This document shows, in pieces, positions 52,179-60,946 of a DNA stretch of 64,000 nt. Under the pieces are notes generated by a model. That model was not told where the DNA came from. It saw only the letters and a list, made by a program, of their open reading frames with translations, and made no database searches. The position numbers and the translations under genes were made by a program. The stretch spans positions 124,001 through 188,000 of the forward strand of contig CAWFEX010000013.1 in the NCBI GenBank assembly GCA_963814955.1. Direction: 5' to 3'. Every line of letters starts with the position of its first letter. Position 1 is the first letter of the stretch. Origin of the DNA: DATCJA01 sp963814955 (lineage in GTDB: Bacteria; Acidobacteriota; Vicinamibacteria; Vicinamibacterales; UBA2999).

Positions 52179-54345
52179 ATGCGACCATTCCATCGTATGA
52201 GCGGGCGAGCGAATCTTTTGGCAAAACGCAGTCCGGCGGGTCGGTTGGCGCGCCTCGTCGGTCTTGTGGCCGTTTGCGTGTGGGCTGCTCTGGCAGGTCC
52301 TGTTTCAGGCCGTCAACGTCCGGCCGATGTTCAGGGTTGGCCGGTCTATGGCGGCCAGCCAGGGCAGACGCGGTATTCACCGCTGACGCAAATCAACCGC
52401 TCGAACGTCGGACGTCTCGAGGTCGCGTGGACATTCGATACTGGCGAGACCGGCGGTCTCCAGACCAATCCGATTGTCGTGGACGGCACGCTCTACGTCC
52501 CGACGCCAACCCACCAGGTCATCGCGCTCGACGCCGCCACCGGCGCGCTTCGATGGCGGTTTGACTCGGGCATACGGGGCCGCGGCGCCAATCGGGGCGT
52601 GACGTATTGGCAGGGCGCCGCGGAAGCTCGGATCTTCGCGGCGCAGGATCAATACCTCTATGCGCTGGACGCGCGCACTGGACGGCCGGTGGCCTCGTTC
52701 GGTCAGGCGGGTCGAATCGATCTCCGCGATGACCTCGGACGCGAGCCGGCGGCACAGTCGGTTCCCCTGACCACGCCCGGTGTCATCTTCCGGGATCTGC
52801 TGATCATTGGCGGACGTCCTGGAGAGAATCTCCCGGCGTCTCCCGGACACATTCGCGCGTACAACGTACGTTACAGGGAAGCTGCGCTGGATCTTTCACA
52901 CAATTCCGCATCCGGGCGAGTTCGGGTACGAGACGTCGCCGAAGGAGGCGTGGACGTACAGCGGCGGCGCCAACAACTGGGCGGGAGTTGCGCTCGACGA
53001 ACAGCGCGGGATTGTTTATGCGCCGACGGGTTCTGCAGCGTCGGATTTCTACGGAGCCAATCGCGTCGGCGACAACCTCTTTGCCAATTCATTGCTGGCG
53101 CTCGACGCAGCAACCGGCAAGCGTCTGTGGCATTTCCAGGTCGTCAAACACGACGTGTGGGATCGCGACCTGCCGTCGCCGCCTGCATTGGTCACGGTGA
53201 CGAGGAACGGAACGCGGGTCGATGCGGTCGCCCAGACGACCAAACACGGCCACCTGTTTCTCTTCGATCGAACGAACGGCGCGCCTCTGTTCCCAATCGA
53301 GAACAGGACCTATCCGGCTTCGGACGTGGAAGGCGAGCGAACCGCCGCCACTCAACCGCTTCCCGTGCGGCCGGCCCCCTTCGCTCGTCAGCGGCTGACG
53401 GAGGAACTCCTCACCAACAGAACACCTGAAGCTCGCCGCGCGGCGCTCGAGGCGTTCCGGACGTTTCGAAGCGACGGCCAGTTCGTCCCGCTCGCGGTTG
53501 GACAAGAAACTGTTGTCTTTCCGGGTTTCGACGGGGGAGCCGAATGGGGCGGCTCGGCATTCGATCCTGCAACCGGCGTCCTGTACGTGAACGCGAACGA
53601 AATGGCGTGGACCGGCAGCCTTGCGCTCAACGAAACAGGCGCCGGCGGGCGACAAACCTACCTGCGTGAGTGCGCTTCATGCCATCGCGACGACATGCGC
53701 GGCGAACCGCCGCAGTTTCCGTCACTGATAGGAGCGGCAGCGCGTCGTTTCCCCAACGAGCTCACGGCAATCATTCGCCAAGGCGCCGGCCGCATGCCGG
53801 GGTTTCCGGGACTGACAGACGCCGAACTCTCGTCGCTCCTCGAGTACCTCCGCACGGGTGTAAGCGCTGACGACGGCAATGCATCTCCGTCACCAATCTC
53901 CCTCAAGTACCGCTTCACGGGCTTCAAGAAGTTTCTGGACGCGGACGGGTATCCCGCCATCGCCCCACCCTGGGGAACGCTGACTGCGATCGACCTCAAC
54001 ACCGGTGACCACGTGTGGCAAATACTGCTTGGTGAATATCCGGAACTGGCCGCGCGGGGCATCACGAATACGGGAAGTGAAAACTACGGTGGGCCGGTCG
54101 TGACGGCGGGAGGCCTGGTCTTTATCGCCGCGACGAATTTCGACAGGAAAGTACGCGCCTTCGACAAGGCGACCGGTGCGATCTTGTGGGAGGCCATGCT
54201 GCCGTTCTCCGGAAATGGCACTCCCGCCACCTACGAAGTCAACGGACGTCAGTACCTCGTCGTGCCGGCTGGCGGCGGCAAAGGACGTCCTGGTGTGCCA
54301 CTCGAGTCTGGCGGGATTTACGTGGCGTTTGCTTTGCCACGATGA
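52179..54345 (+). CDS. PQQ-dependent dehydrogenase with embedded c-type heme site, frameshifted
   Basis: About 721 residues after one correction. A signal-like N-terminus (LARLVGLVAVCVWAALAGPVSG) is followed by an eight-bladed quinoprotein propeller: DVQGWPVYGGQPGQTRYSPLTQINRSNV, GVTYWQGAAEARIFA, SPGHIRAYNV, then after the break TGKLRWIFHTIPHPGEFGYET, YSGGANNWAGVALDEQRGIVYAPTGSA and the propeller end. A cytochrome-type insertion has Cys-Ala-Ser-Cys-His at about residue 500 and a likely Met ligand in GAGRMPGFPGLTDAELSSLLEYL. The frame breaks in the TT at 52872-52873. This is similar to glucose/quinate-type dehydrogenases of the periplasm with built-in heme. The substrate is unknown; the gene is under the operator at 52153. 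Confidence 0.85.
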
Positions 54346-54351
54346 GGGGTA

Positions 54352-54376
54352 CGTAGTGTCCGGCTTCAGCCGGACC
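54352..54376. repeat. Copy of the 19.7-kb palindrome arm
   Basis: This 25-bp block is identical to the second arm of the inverted repeat at 19761-19785. It follows the PQQ dehydrogenase stop by 6 bases, between convergent genes. Confidence 0.75.
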
Positions 54377-54402
54377 GGTGGATCGACGACGGGTGTGAGC
54401 CG

Positions 54403-55476
54403 CTAGCGCGAGGGCACGAACGCCACGCCCCACGGCCGGTCACCAACCGTCACGCGCGCGACGACGGCTTTGGTCGCCACATCCACGAAGGAAACGTCGT
54501 TCGACGGCCCGTTCGCCGTGAAGACCAGCCGTCCGTCGGCTGACGTGGCAATGCCCCACGGGCGCTCGCCTACTTCCACGCTCGCAACAGGTTTGTTCGA
54601 GGCGCTGTCGATTGTGACGAGACCCTTGCCCCGGCCCGTGCTGACGAAAACGAGCGCGCCATCCGGAGACGAGATGATACCCATCGGCCGCACCAGCTGG
54701 CCGCCTTCCAGCTTGATGGTGGACGTCACCTTGTGCGTCTTCGCGTCAATGACCGTGACAGAGGAGTTGTTCTCGGCGCTGACGTAGGCGCGCGAACTGT
54801 CAGGGAGAAATCCGGTGGACCGCGGTCGCGGGCCGACGGCAATCTTCGCGATGAGCTTCGGCGACACGGCGTCGATGACGGAGACTTCGTTGTCGGCCTC
54901 CGAGGTGACATACACAACCTGCCCGTCGGGCCTGAGATCGACACCCTCGGGCTCGGCGCCAACGGGAATGGTTGCGATCACCCGGCCATCGCTTGCATCG
55001 ATGACACTGGCCTGCGCCACGTCCTCGTTGGCGACGAACAGCCATCGGCCGTCCAGGCTGACCGCAAGCTGCTCCGGATCGGAGCCGCCCGGAATAATCC
55101 TGAGGAGCTTGCCGCTCTTTACGTCAACCACGCCGATGCCGTCGGCTTTCCGATCCGGCGGCGGCAACTTCGATTCATCTACTCCCGGTCCCGCAATCGG
55201 CGATCCGCTGAGCGCGACGTACAGCGTCGTATTGTCCGGACTCACTCTCACGCCGCGCGGACGCTTGCCGAGCGGGATGGTGCCGACCAAACGCCGTGTC
55301 GCCACGTCAATCACGCTGAGATCACCGGAGATCTCGTTGGTGACATATACCCGCCCCTCGGGTGCCGAGAGAGCAGTTGCGCCTTCGACGGCCTCGGGTT
55401 GAGGCGGTGCAGCGGGCTCGCGGGAGCAAGCCGCCGCCATCAGACACACCACGACGAGCATCAAAACGCGTCGCAT
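54403..55476 (-). CDS. YncE-like beta-propeller lipoprotein (PQQ-associated)
   Basis: A 357-residue protein. The ATG at 55476 (MRRVLMLVVVCLMAAACSREPAAPPQPEA) follows GGGAGG; a lipobox LMAAAC is present. The body is a repeated propeller with about seven blades, such as GRVYVTNEISGDLSVIDVATRRLVGTIPLGKRPRGV, GRWLFVANEDVAQASVIDASDGRVIATIPVG and GRLVFTANGPSNDVSFVDVATKAVVARVTVGDRPWGV. This matches YVTN/YncE-type propellers that accompany PQQ-dependent catabolic systems. It is divergent from the MBL gene with the operator at 55521 between them and convergent with the PQQ gene. Confidence 0.85.
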   Translation of the reverse strand: MRRVLMLVVVCLMAAACSREPAAPPQPEAVEGATALSAPEGRVYVTNEISGDLSVIDVATRRLVGTIPLGKRPRGVRVSPDNTTLYVALSGSPIAGPGVDESKLPPPDRKADGIGVVDVKSGKLLRIIPGGSDPEQLAVSLDGRWLFVANEDVAQASVIDASDGRVIATIPVGAEPEGVDLRPDGQVVYVTSEADNEVSVIDAVSPKLIAKIAVGPRPRSTGFLPDSSRAYVSAENNSSVTVIDAKTHKVTSTIKLEGGQLVRPMGIISSPDGALVFVSTGRGKGLVTIDSASNKPVASVEVGERPWGIATSADGRLVFTANGPSNDVSFVDVATKAVVARVTVGDRPWGVAFVPSR

Positions 55477-55520
55477 CACAAGCCTCCCGCGCGCGACTAT
55501 ACAACAGGGTCGCTGGACAA

Positions 55521-55534
55521 TGTAACCGATTGCA
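55521..55534. promoter_or_regulatory. LacI-type operator between the YncE-like and MBL genes
   Basis: TGTAACCGATTGCA, centred almost exactly between the two starts (44 bases from each, at 55476 and 55579). Confidence 0.65.
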
Positions 55535-55578
55535 CTATCATCTGTGCGGCCACCATCCACGAACCGGAGGAGGGGAAC

Positions 55579-56451
55579 GTGTTTCGTCAACTTCATGTGA
55601 TCGGCAGCGTGCTTTGTGCGCTGATCGCCGCATCCGTTTTGATGGCTCAGGCGCCGCAGCCGGTCGTGAAGGAAGTGGGCAAGGGCGTCTTCATCTTCGA
55701 GTATCGCGGCTACCAGTCGATGTTCGCGGTCGCGCCCGAGGGCGTGGTTGTCACCGATCCAATCAGCACGGACACTGCCAAGGTATATCTCTCAGAGGTG
55801 CGCAAGATCACCTCGGCTCCGATTCGCTACGTCGTTTACAGTCATCATCATTTCGATCACGTCGCTGGTGGCGCGCCCTTCAAGGCGGCAGGAGCAAGGT
55901 TCGTCGCGCATCGCAATGCCGCAGCTCAACTGGCGCGACTTAAGAATCCAGCGGTAGTGCCTCCTGACCAGCTCGTCGACGACCGTGCCACCCTGAACAT
56001 CGGCGACATGAAGGTCGAGCTGCACTATCTGGGACGCAACCATTCCGACAACAGCCTGATCGTGGCGGTGCCCCGCGAGCGGGTGATCTATGCGGCCGAC
56101 TGGCTTCCGGTGGGCGAACTGATCTGGCGCAACATCTTCGATTCCTACATCGACGAATGGTTTGTTGGCATCGATCGGGCATTGGCGCTCGACTGGGAAA
56201 AGCTGGTCGTGGGCCATGCCAGAATGCACAACCCGAAGGGATGGGGTACCAAAGACGATGTCCGCGCGTTCAAGCAGTACTTCACCGATTTGAAAGAAGC
56301 CGTCAGAGTGGCGCACGCGGAGGGCAAATGCCCGGATCGCGCGCCGACCGAAGTCAAGCTGCCCAAGTACGAAAAGTGGTTCCGGTCCGAAACCTATCTG
56401 CCCCTGAACGTGGACCGCATGTGCCTGTACTGGCGAAATGGATGGCAGTGA
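55579..56451 (+). CDS. Secreted metallo-beta-lactamase-fold hydrolase
   Basis: A 290-residue protein, GTG start at 55579 with GGAGGAGGGG upstream, signal peptide MFRQLHVIGSVLCALIAASV. The zinc motif is complete: Tyr-Ser-His89-His-His91-Phe-Asp93-His94 followed by VAGGAPF, LGRNHSDNSLIVAVPRERVIYAADWLP (the second zinc site) and LVVGHARMHNP. It resembles periplasmic MBL-fold hydrolases found near quinoprotein systems. It heads a tight operon: TIM barrel, cytochrome c and aldo/keto reductase genes follow with short gaps. Confidence 0.85.
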   Translation: MFRQLHVIGSVLCALIAASVLMAQAPQPVVKEVGKGVFIFEYRGYQSMFAVAPEGVVVTDPISTDTAKVYLSEVRKITSAPIRYVVYSHHHFDHVAGGAPFKAAGARFVAHRNAAAQLARLKNPAVVPPDQLVDDRATLNIGDMKVELHYLGRNHSDNSLIVAVPRERVIYAADWLPVGELIWRNIFDSYIDEWFVGIDRALALDWEKLVVGHARMHNPKGWGTKDDVRAFKQYFTDLKEAVRVAHAEGKCPDRAPTEVKLPKYEKWFRSETYLPLNVDRMCLYWRNGWQ

Positions 56452-56468
56452 TCGAAGAGGGCTTTCGC

Positions 56469-57395
56469 ATGTATACCAGACGTGAGTTCGGTGCGTACGT
56501 CGCTGCAGGGATCCCGGCCCTCACATTCTTGACGAATGGCGCGCGCTCTCTGGCGCAGTCCACGACGCCGCCGAATCGATCGCTCGTCAACGGCGTGCAG
56601 TTTGGCCTGCAGCCATTTTGCTATCACGACCTCCCGATGACGGCCGCGAACAGAGGTACCTTGATCAAGCGGCTGGTGCAGAACGGCCTTGGGATGGTGG
56701 AGCTCCACGCGACATGGGTGGAACCGCAGTTTGCGGCGCCTGGTGTGAGTATCGAAGAGGCGCGGGAGAAACTCCGACAGTGGCGCCTGACCGCCCCTGC
56801 GTCGTTCTACCGTTCTATCAAACAGGAGTTCGACGACGCCGGCATCGTGATCTTCAGCTATTACGTGAACCTCAACGACAGTTATTCCGATGCGGAAATC
56901 GACGCCGTCTTCGCCGGGGCGAAGATCCTCGGCGCGCAGGGATGCGTCGGCTCACAAGGGCTGCGGGTGACCGGACGGCTGGCGGCGTTTCCCGGCAAGC
57001 ACGGCATGTTCATGGGCGTGCATAACCACGCGAACCTGTCGGATCCGGACGCCGCTCAACAACGAAGCCAGCTTCGTGAAGGCGCTGTCGTTGTCGCCGC
57101 ACATCAAGGCGACCCTCGATACCAGGCACTACACCGCCGCCAACGGGGACTGTCTGGAATTCCTTGCGCGACACCATGCCAGGACGTCGAGCGTACATCT
57201 GGGGATCGAAAGCGGAACAACGGGCGCAGCACCCCGTTCGGCGAGGGCGACGCGCCGATTATCCAGGTTCTCAGGATGATTCGGGACAACCGGTGGCCGA
57301 TCGTCGCGCTGCTCGAGTTCGAGCACGGGACGCTGCGTCCAAGCGTGGACGAAGTGCAGTTGATGTTCGACTACTGCAAACGCGCGCTCGCCTGA
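56469..57395 (+). CDS. Tat-exported xylose-isomerase-like TIM-barrel protein with two compensating frameshifts
   Basis: A 308-residue protein starting MYTRREFGAYVAAGIPALTFL, a twin-arginine-type signal. The TIM barrel of the sugar phosphate isomerase/epimerase group has GVQFGLQPFCYHDLPMT, VELHATWVEPQ, IVIFSYYVNLNDSYSDAEID and MFMGVHNHANLSDPD, matching the paralogue at 59189. Codons ~195-244 are out of frame: one base is extra near 57051-57055, and one is missing at the G run 57201-57204. In the corrected frame the segment reads EASFVKALSLSPHIKATLD, then RHYTAANG, and SVHLGDRKRNNGRSTPFGEG, aligning at the same length with the paralogue. Its metal ligands are restored by that correction. Confidence 0.75.
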   Translation: MYTRREFGAYVAAGIPALTFLTNGARSLAQSTTPPNRSLVNGVQFGLQPFCYHDLPMTAANRGTLIKRLVQNGLGMVELHATWVEPQFAAPGVSIEEAREKLRQWRLTAPASFYRSIKQEFDDAGIVIFSYYVNLNDSYSDAEIDAVFAGAKILGAQGCVGSQGLRVTGRLAAFPGKHGMFMGVHNHANLSDPDAAQQRSQLREGAVVVAAHQGDPRYQALHRRQRGLSGIPCATPCQDVERTSGDRKRNNGRSTPFGEGDAPIIQVLRMIRDNRWPIVALLEFEHGTLRPSVDEVQLMFDYCKRALA

Positions 57396-57412
57396 CACAG
57401 GCAGGAGCGCAG

Positions 57413-58120
57413 ATGCCGATTCGTCATCGTCTTTCTCTGACGGTGTGTGGATTCCTTGCAGCCGTGGTCTCGGTGGCGGCGCAGTCCGGAGCCCGGTCGG
57501 GCTACAACGAAGCGTTCATCGGGCCGCCGCTGGCCGATCCGGTGATGCAGTACGACAAGGAATCGTACGTGATGTACGGATGCGCGTACTGCCACGGCGT
57601 GAACCTCGTACCGCGTGGCGAGGCGCCGGACCTCAGGCGGTCGGCGCTTGTTGGCGGTGACGTAGACGGCAGCGTCATTGTTCGCGCGCTCCGCGCCGGG
57701 TTCCCGCAGACAACGAAACTATCGCCGATGCCGCAGTACTCGGACCTGAGTGAGCAGCAGCTCAATGCCATCGCCTCCTGGATTCATTACGCACGACAAC
57801 GCGACCGTCACACGGCGCTGACCCAGGCGCCTCCCGCCACCGGTGACGCATCGGCGGGACAGAAGGACTTCGATGCGCGCTGCAGATCCTGTCATGCCGG
57901 TGCCGCACAGCTGACGGGCATCGGCACAAAGTACGACGCCGCTTCGCTGCGCGCGCGCCTGCTCGAGCCGCCAGGTCTGACTCGCCGCAATGCGTTCGCG
58001 CTCGACACACTTCGTGACAACCAGACGGCGACCGCGCGCCTGCGGCACGAAAGGCTGCTGGAAAACTACTCGACCGAGCAGGTGGCAAATCTCGTCGGCT
58101 ACCTGCAAACTCTCAAGTAA
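57413..58120 (+). CDS. Diheme c-type cytochrome
   Basis: A 235-residue secreted protein, ATG at 57413 with AGGAG upstream, signal MPIRHRLSLTVCGFLAAVVSV. It carries two heme motifs: YGCAYCHGVNLVPRGEAPDL (near residue 60) and RCRSCHAGAAQLTGIG (near 165), each followed by a cytochrome helix region. It ends EQVANLVGYLQTLK. Such proteins carry electrons from periplasmic dehydrogenases to the respiratory chain; the PQQ enzyme in this cluster is a plausible donor. It is 17 bases after the TIM-barrel stop. Confidence 0.85.
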   Translation: MPIRHRLSLTVCGFLAAVVSVAAQSGARSGYNEAFIGPPLADPVMQYDKESYVMYGCAYCHGVNLVPRGEAPDLRRSALVGGDVDGSVIVRALRAGFPQTTKLSPMPQYSDLSEQQLNAIASWIHYARQRDRHTALTQAPPATGDASAGQKDFDARCRSCHAGAAQLTGIGTKYDAASLRARLLEPPGLTRRNAFALDTLRDNQTATARLRHERLLENYSTEQVANLVGYLQTLK

Positions 58121-58125
58121 CCCCT

Positions 58126-59097
58126 GTGCAATTTCGCGTTTTCCCCGGCACCGGGTGGTCGATCTCCGAGGTCGGCTACGGTATGTGGGGAATGGGTGGA
58201 TGGTCGGGTTCCGACGACGGAGAGTCGGCGCGCGCGCTCGATCGGGCCGTCGCCCTCGGTTGTAACTTCTTCGACACTGCGTGGGCGTATGGCGAGGGCC
58301 ACAGCGAACGCCTGCTCGGTGACCTGATTCGCCGTCATCGTGGACGTACGCTGTACGTCGCTACCAAGGTTCCTCCCGCAAACCGGCGATGGCCGGGAAG
58401 GGCGGGGACGCCGGCGGAGCAGGTGTTTTCATACGACCATATCGTGCGTTCCACGTCGGCAAGTCTCACAAACCTGGGCGTTGCCGCTATCGATCTGCAG
58501 CAGCTTCATGTCTGGGACGACTCATGGGCTTCCGCTGACGGGTGGAAGAAAGCCGCTGAGGATCTCAAGCGGCAGGGCGCCATCCGTGCGTTCGGAATCA
58601 GCGTCAATCGCTGGGAACCGGCCAACGTGCTGCGCGCACTCGACACCGGCCTCGTCAATTCGGTGCAAGTGGTCTACAACATTTTCGACCAGGCGCCCGA
58701 GGACGTACTGTTTCCCGCGTGCGAACGCCTGGGTGTAGCCGTCATCGCACGAGTGCCGTTCGACGAAGGCAGCCTTACCGGGAGCCTGACGCCGGCGTCA
58801 CAGTGGCCGGAGGGCGACTGGCGCAACACGTATTTTGCGGGTGCCAATCTCACCGAGACGCTCCGGCGCGTCGAGGCACTGCGACCGCTGGCTGCAGGCG
58901 CCGGCCTGACGCTTCCGGAACTGGCGCTTCGGTTCATCCTCCAGCACCCTGCGGTCACGACAACGATTCCGGGAATGCGCCGGCCAGCGCACGTCGAGCA
59001 GAACCTCGCCTGCAGCGCGGCAGGCCACCTGCCAGGCGCCGTCGTCGATGCGTTGCGCGTGCACCGCTGGGAGCGGACGCCCGATGACCGCCCGTAA
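58126..59097 (+). CDS. Aldo/keto reductase
   Basis: A 323-residue NADPH-dependent enzyme, GTG start at 58126 directly after the cytochrome stop. The fold starts FRVFPGTGWSISEVGYGMWGMGGW; the catalytic tetrad is visible: Asp and Tyr in FDTAWAYGEGHSERLLG, Lys in YVATKVP, and His in LQQLHVWDD. The substrate-loop region and C-terminus (FILQHPAVTTTIPGMRRPAHVEQNL) match the YdhF/MocA-like branch. It is cytoplasmic, unlike its neighbours, and would reduce or oxidise a product imported from the periplasm. Confidence 0.85.
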   Translation: MQFRVFPGTGWSISEVGYGMWGMGGWSGSDDGESARALDRAVALGCNFFDTAWAYGEGHSERLLGDLIRRHRGRTLYVATKVPPANRRWPGRAGTPAEQVFSYDHIVRSTSASLTNLGVAAIDLQQLHVWDDSWASADGWKKAAEDLKRQGAIRAFGISVNRWEPANVLRALDTGLVNSVQVVYNIFDQAPEDVLFPACERLGVAVIARVPFDEGSLTGSLTPASQWPEGDWRNTYFAGANLTETLRRVEALRPLAAGAGLTLPELALRFILQHPAVTTTIPGMRRPAHVEQNLACSAAGHLPGAVVDALRVHRWERTPDDRP

Positions 59098-59137
59098 CAG
59101 CGTCCTGGGCAGCACGATGACAGGGCGAACATCGCCT

Positions 59138-59151
59138 TGTAACCGGTTACA
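59138..59151 (+). promoter_or_regulatory. LacI-type operator, perfect palindrome
   Basis: TGTAACCGGTTACA, a perfect 14-bp palindrome and the best match to the group, 37 bases before the ATG at 59189. Confidence 0.7.
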
Positions 59152-59188
59152 CGTGCCGCTATCATCGCGTCGAGACGCCTAAAGGAAC

Positions 59189-60124
59189 ATGCCGACACGA
59201 CGCGAATTCAATCGCCTCCTCGCTGCGGTGCCGGCGTCGATGGGTCTCGCTCTCGTTCAGCAACCTTGGCGGCCAACGATCATTCAGGGCGTCCAGTTCG
59301 GCCTCGAAACCTTCAGCTTTCACGATCTGCCGCCGTCAGGCGATCCCAGACTCGTCCCGACAATCGTGCGCAACATGACCGAACTCGGCGTCGCCGAATG
59401 CGAAATCATGTCCGCGCACGTCGAGCCGTTCCCCGGAATTTCGACCGGGTGGTGGGTGCAGGCGCGTCGTGCGCCCGGATTTCAGCAGTTGCGCGAAGAA
59501 GCGAGGCGCTGGCGCCTCACGGTCCCGATGGAGCACTACGCGAGCATTCGCCGTCAGTTTGACGAAGCGGGACTGCAGATGCACCTGTACAACGTCAACT
59601 TCAACGAAACCTTCACCGACGCCGAACGCGATCGGACCTTCGAAGCGGCGAAGGCGCTCGGGGCGGCAGGCTTCAGTTCGTCAACGGTGATCAGCGAAGC
59701 CAGGCGGCTCGTACCGTTCGCCGAGCGCCACCGCATGTTCGTGGCGATGCACAACCACAACAACCTGGTGGATCCCGACCAGTTCGCCACCCCTGAGAGC
59801 TTCGAAACCGCTCTCGCCATGTCGCCGTACTTCAAGGTCACGCTCGACATCGGCCACTTCACCGCAGGCAACCAGGATCCGGTGGCGTTCATTCGGAAGC
59901 ACCACGATCGTATCGTCAATATCCACGTACGTGACCGCGAGCGCAACAACGGTCCGAACAGGCCGTTCGGGCAGGGCCATACGCCGATCCGTGAAGTGCT
60001 TCGACTGATACGAGACGAGCGATATCCAATCAGGTGCTATCTGGAGTACCAGTACGGGTCGTTCCGGTTCCCCCTCGAAGAAGTGAAGCGATGTCTCGAG
60101 TTCTGCCGGCAGGCACTCGCCTAG
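59189..60124 (+). CDS. Tat-exported xylose-isomerase-like TIM-barrel protein
   Basis: A 311-residue protein starting MPTRREFNRLLAAVPASMGLALVQQ, a twin-arginine-type signal. The TIM barrel has GVQFGLETFSFHDLPPSGDP, AECEIMSAHVEPFPG, MHLYNVNFNETFTDAERD, MHNHNNLVDPDQFATPESFETAL, KVTLDIGHFTAGNQDPVAFI and NIHVRDRERNNGPNRPFGQG. The Glu, His, Asp and His residues in these blocks are placed as metal ligands in the sugar phosphate isomerase/epimerase family. It is intact, unlike the paralogue at 56469. The next gene starts inside it (34-base overlap). Confidence 0.88.
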   Translation: MPTRREFNRLLAAVPASMGLALVQQPWRPTIIQGVQFGLETFSFHDLPPSGDPRLVPTIVRNMTELGVAECEIMSAHVEPFPGISTGWWVQARRAPGFQQLREEARRWRLTVPMEHYASIRRQFDEAGLQMHLYNVNFNETFTDAERDRTFEAAKALGAAGFSSSTVISEARRLVPFAERHRMFVAMHNHNNLVDPDQFATPESFETALAMSPYFKVTLDIGHFTAGNQDPVAFIRKHHDRIVNIHVRDRERNNGPNRPFGQGHTPIREVLRLIRDERYPIRCYLEYQYGSFRFPLEEVKRCLEFCRQALA

Positions 60125-60774
60125 CATTCGCGCTTCTGGTCTGCGTGTTCGGCACGGCGGCGCCGTTCGCGCAATCGACGACGCCAGGTGTTGCGGATGC
60201 CGGCGGCTTTCCGGCCCCTACTCCTGTGCTCGAGCGCGGCCGCGCTGTCTACGTGCTGAATCACTGTCACTTTTGTCACGGCACCGATTTGCGGCGTGCC
60301 GTCATGGGCGCGACCGATCTGCTCCGCAGCCCGCTGATCGGCGCCGACAAGGAGGGTGAGCTGCTCGGTGCGGTCGTGCGTGCCGGACGACCGAATCTGC
60401 AGACCGCGATGCCGCGGTACGATCTCACTGCAACGGAGCTGGCGGACCTCGCTCGGTACATCCATTACCTGCGGCAAGTGGGCCGCTACGCCGATCTGAC
60501 GAGCGCGGCGCTTTCGAACGGCGACCTTGCCGCCGGCGAAGCCTATTTCGGCCGGCGATGCAGGTCGTGCCACGCCATCGACGCTAATCTGAAAGGCATT
60601 GCGTCCAGGTACGACGGCGCGTCTCTGCGCGCGCAGGTGCTTCGGCCGCGCGCGTTCGCGGCGCCCGATGGGACGTCAACGGAGGGGCGAAGTGCGCACC
60701 TTCAACTGCTCGAGCAGTACAGCGAGACGGAGCTCGCCAGTCTCCTCGCCTACCTGAATCGCACAGCGCGTTGA
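60091..60774 (+). CDS. Diheme c-type cytochrome (second copy)
   Basis: A 227-residue protein starting MSRVLPAGTRLAFALLVCVFG at an ATG inside the previous gene. Two heme motifs: VLNHCHFCHGTDLRRAVMGA and RRCRSCHAIDANLKGIASR. It has the same layout as 57413-58120 (spacing between motifs, closing LLEQYSETELASLLAYLNRTAR), so the TIM-barrel/cytochrome pair has been duplicated. It probably transfers electrons in the periplasm. Its codon overlap with the TIM gene suggests translational coupling. Confidence 0.85.
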   Translation: MSRVLPAGTRLAFALLVCVFGTAAPFAQSTTPGVADAGGFPAPTPVLERGRAVYVLNHCHFCHGTDLRRAVMGATDLLRSPLIGADKEGELLGAVVRAGRPNLQTAMPRYDLTATELADLARYIHYLRQVGRYADLTSAALSNGDLAAGEAYFGRRCRSCHAIDANLKGIASRYDGASLRAQVLRPRAFAAPDGTSTEGRSAHLQLLEQYSETELASLLAYLNRTAR

Positions 60775-60801
60775 GGTCCCGGAAGCGCGTGGCCGGTCGC
60801 T

Positions 60802-60815
60802 TGTAACCGATTTCA
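60802..60815 (+). promoter_or_regulatory. LacI-type operator (distal)
   Basis: TGTAACCGATTTCA, 131 bases before the ATG at 60947 and 27 bases after the cytochrome stop. Confidence 0.55.
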
Positions 60816-60861
60816 CCCGACGTTACGCCTCTTGCCACCGGACCGGACTGCGCGTAGGATA

Positions 60862-60875
60862 TGCAACCGATTACA
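60862..60875 (+). promoter_or_regulatory. LacI-type operator (proximal)
   Basis: TGCAACCGATTACA, 71 bases before the ATG at 60947. With the distal site it forms a pair whose centres are 60 bases apart, which could support looping. Confidence 0.6.
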
Positions 60876-60946
60876 TCGATTGTTTAACCCGGTCGCAGGC
60901 AAGAGCGATTCGCCAACTTCTTACGCATCGCAAGGAGGGATCGGTC

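Noticed and set aside
56469..57395. Cytoplasmic sugar isomerase
   Set aside because: The N-terminus is a clear Tat-type signal (TRREFG followed by a hydrophobic stretch), as in the paralogue, so a periplasmic location is preferred.
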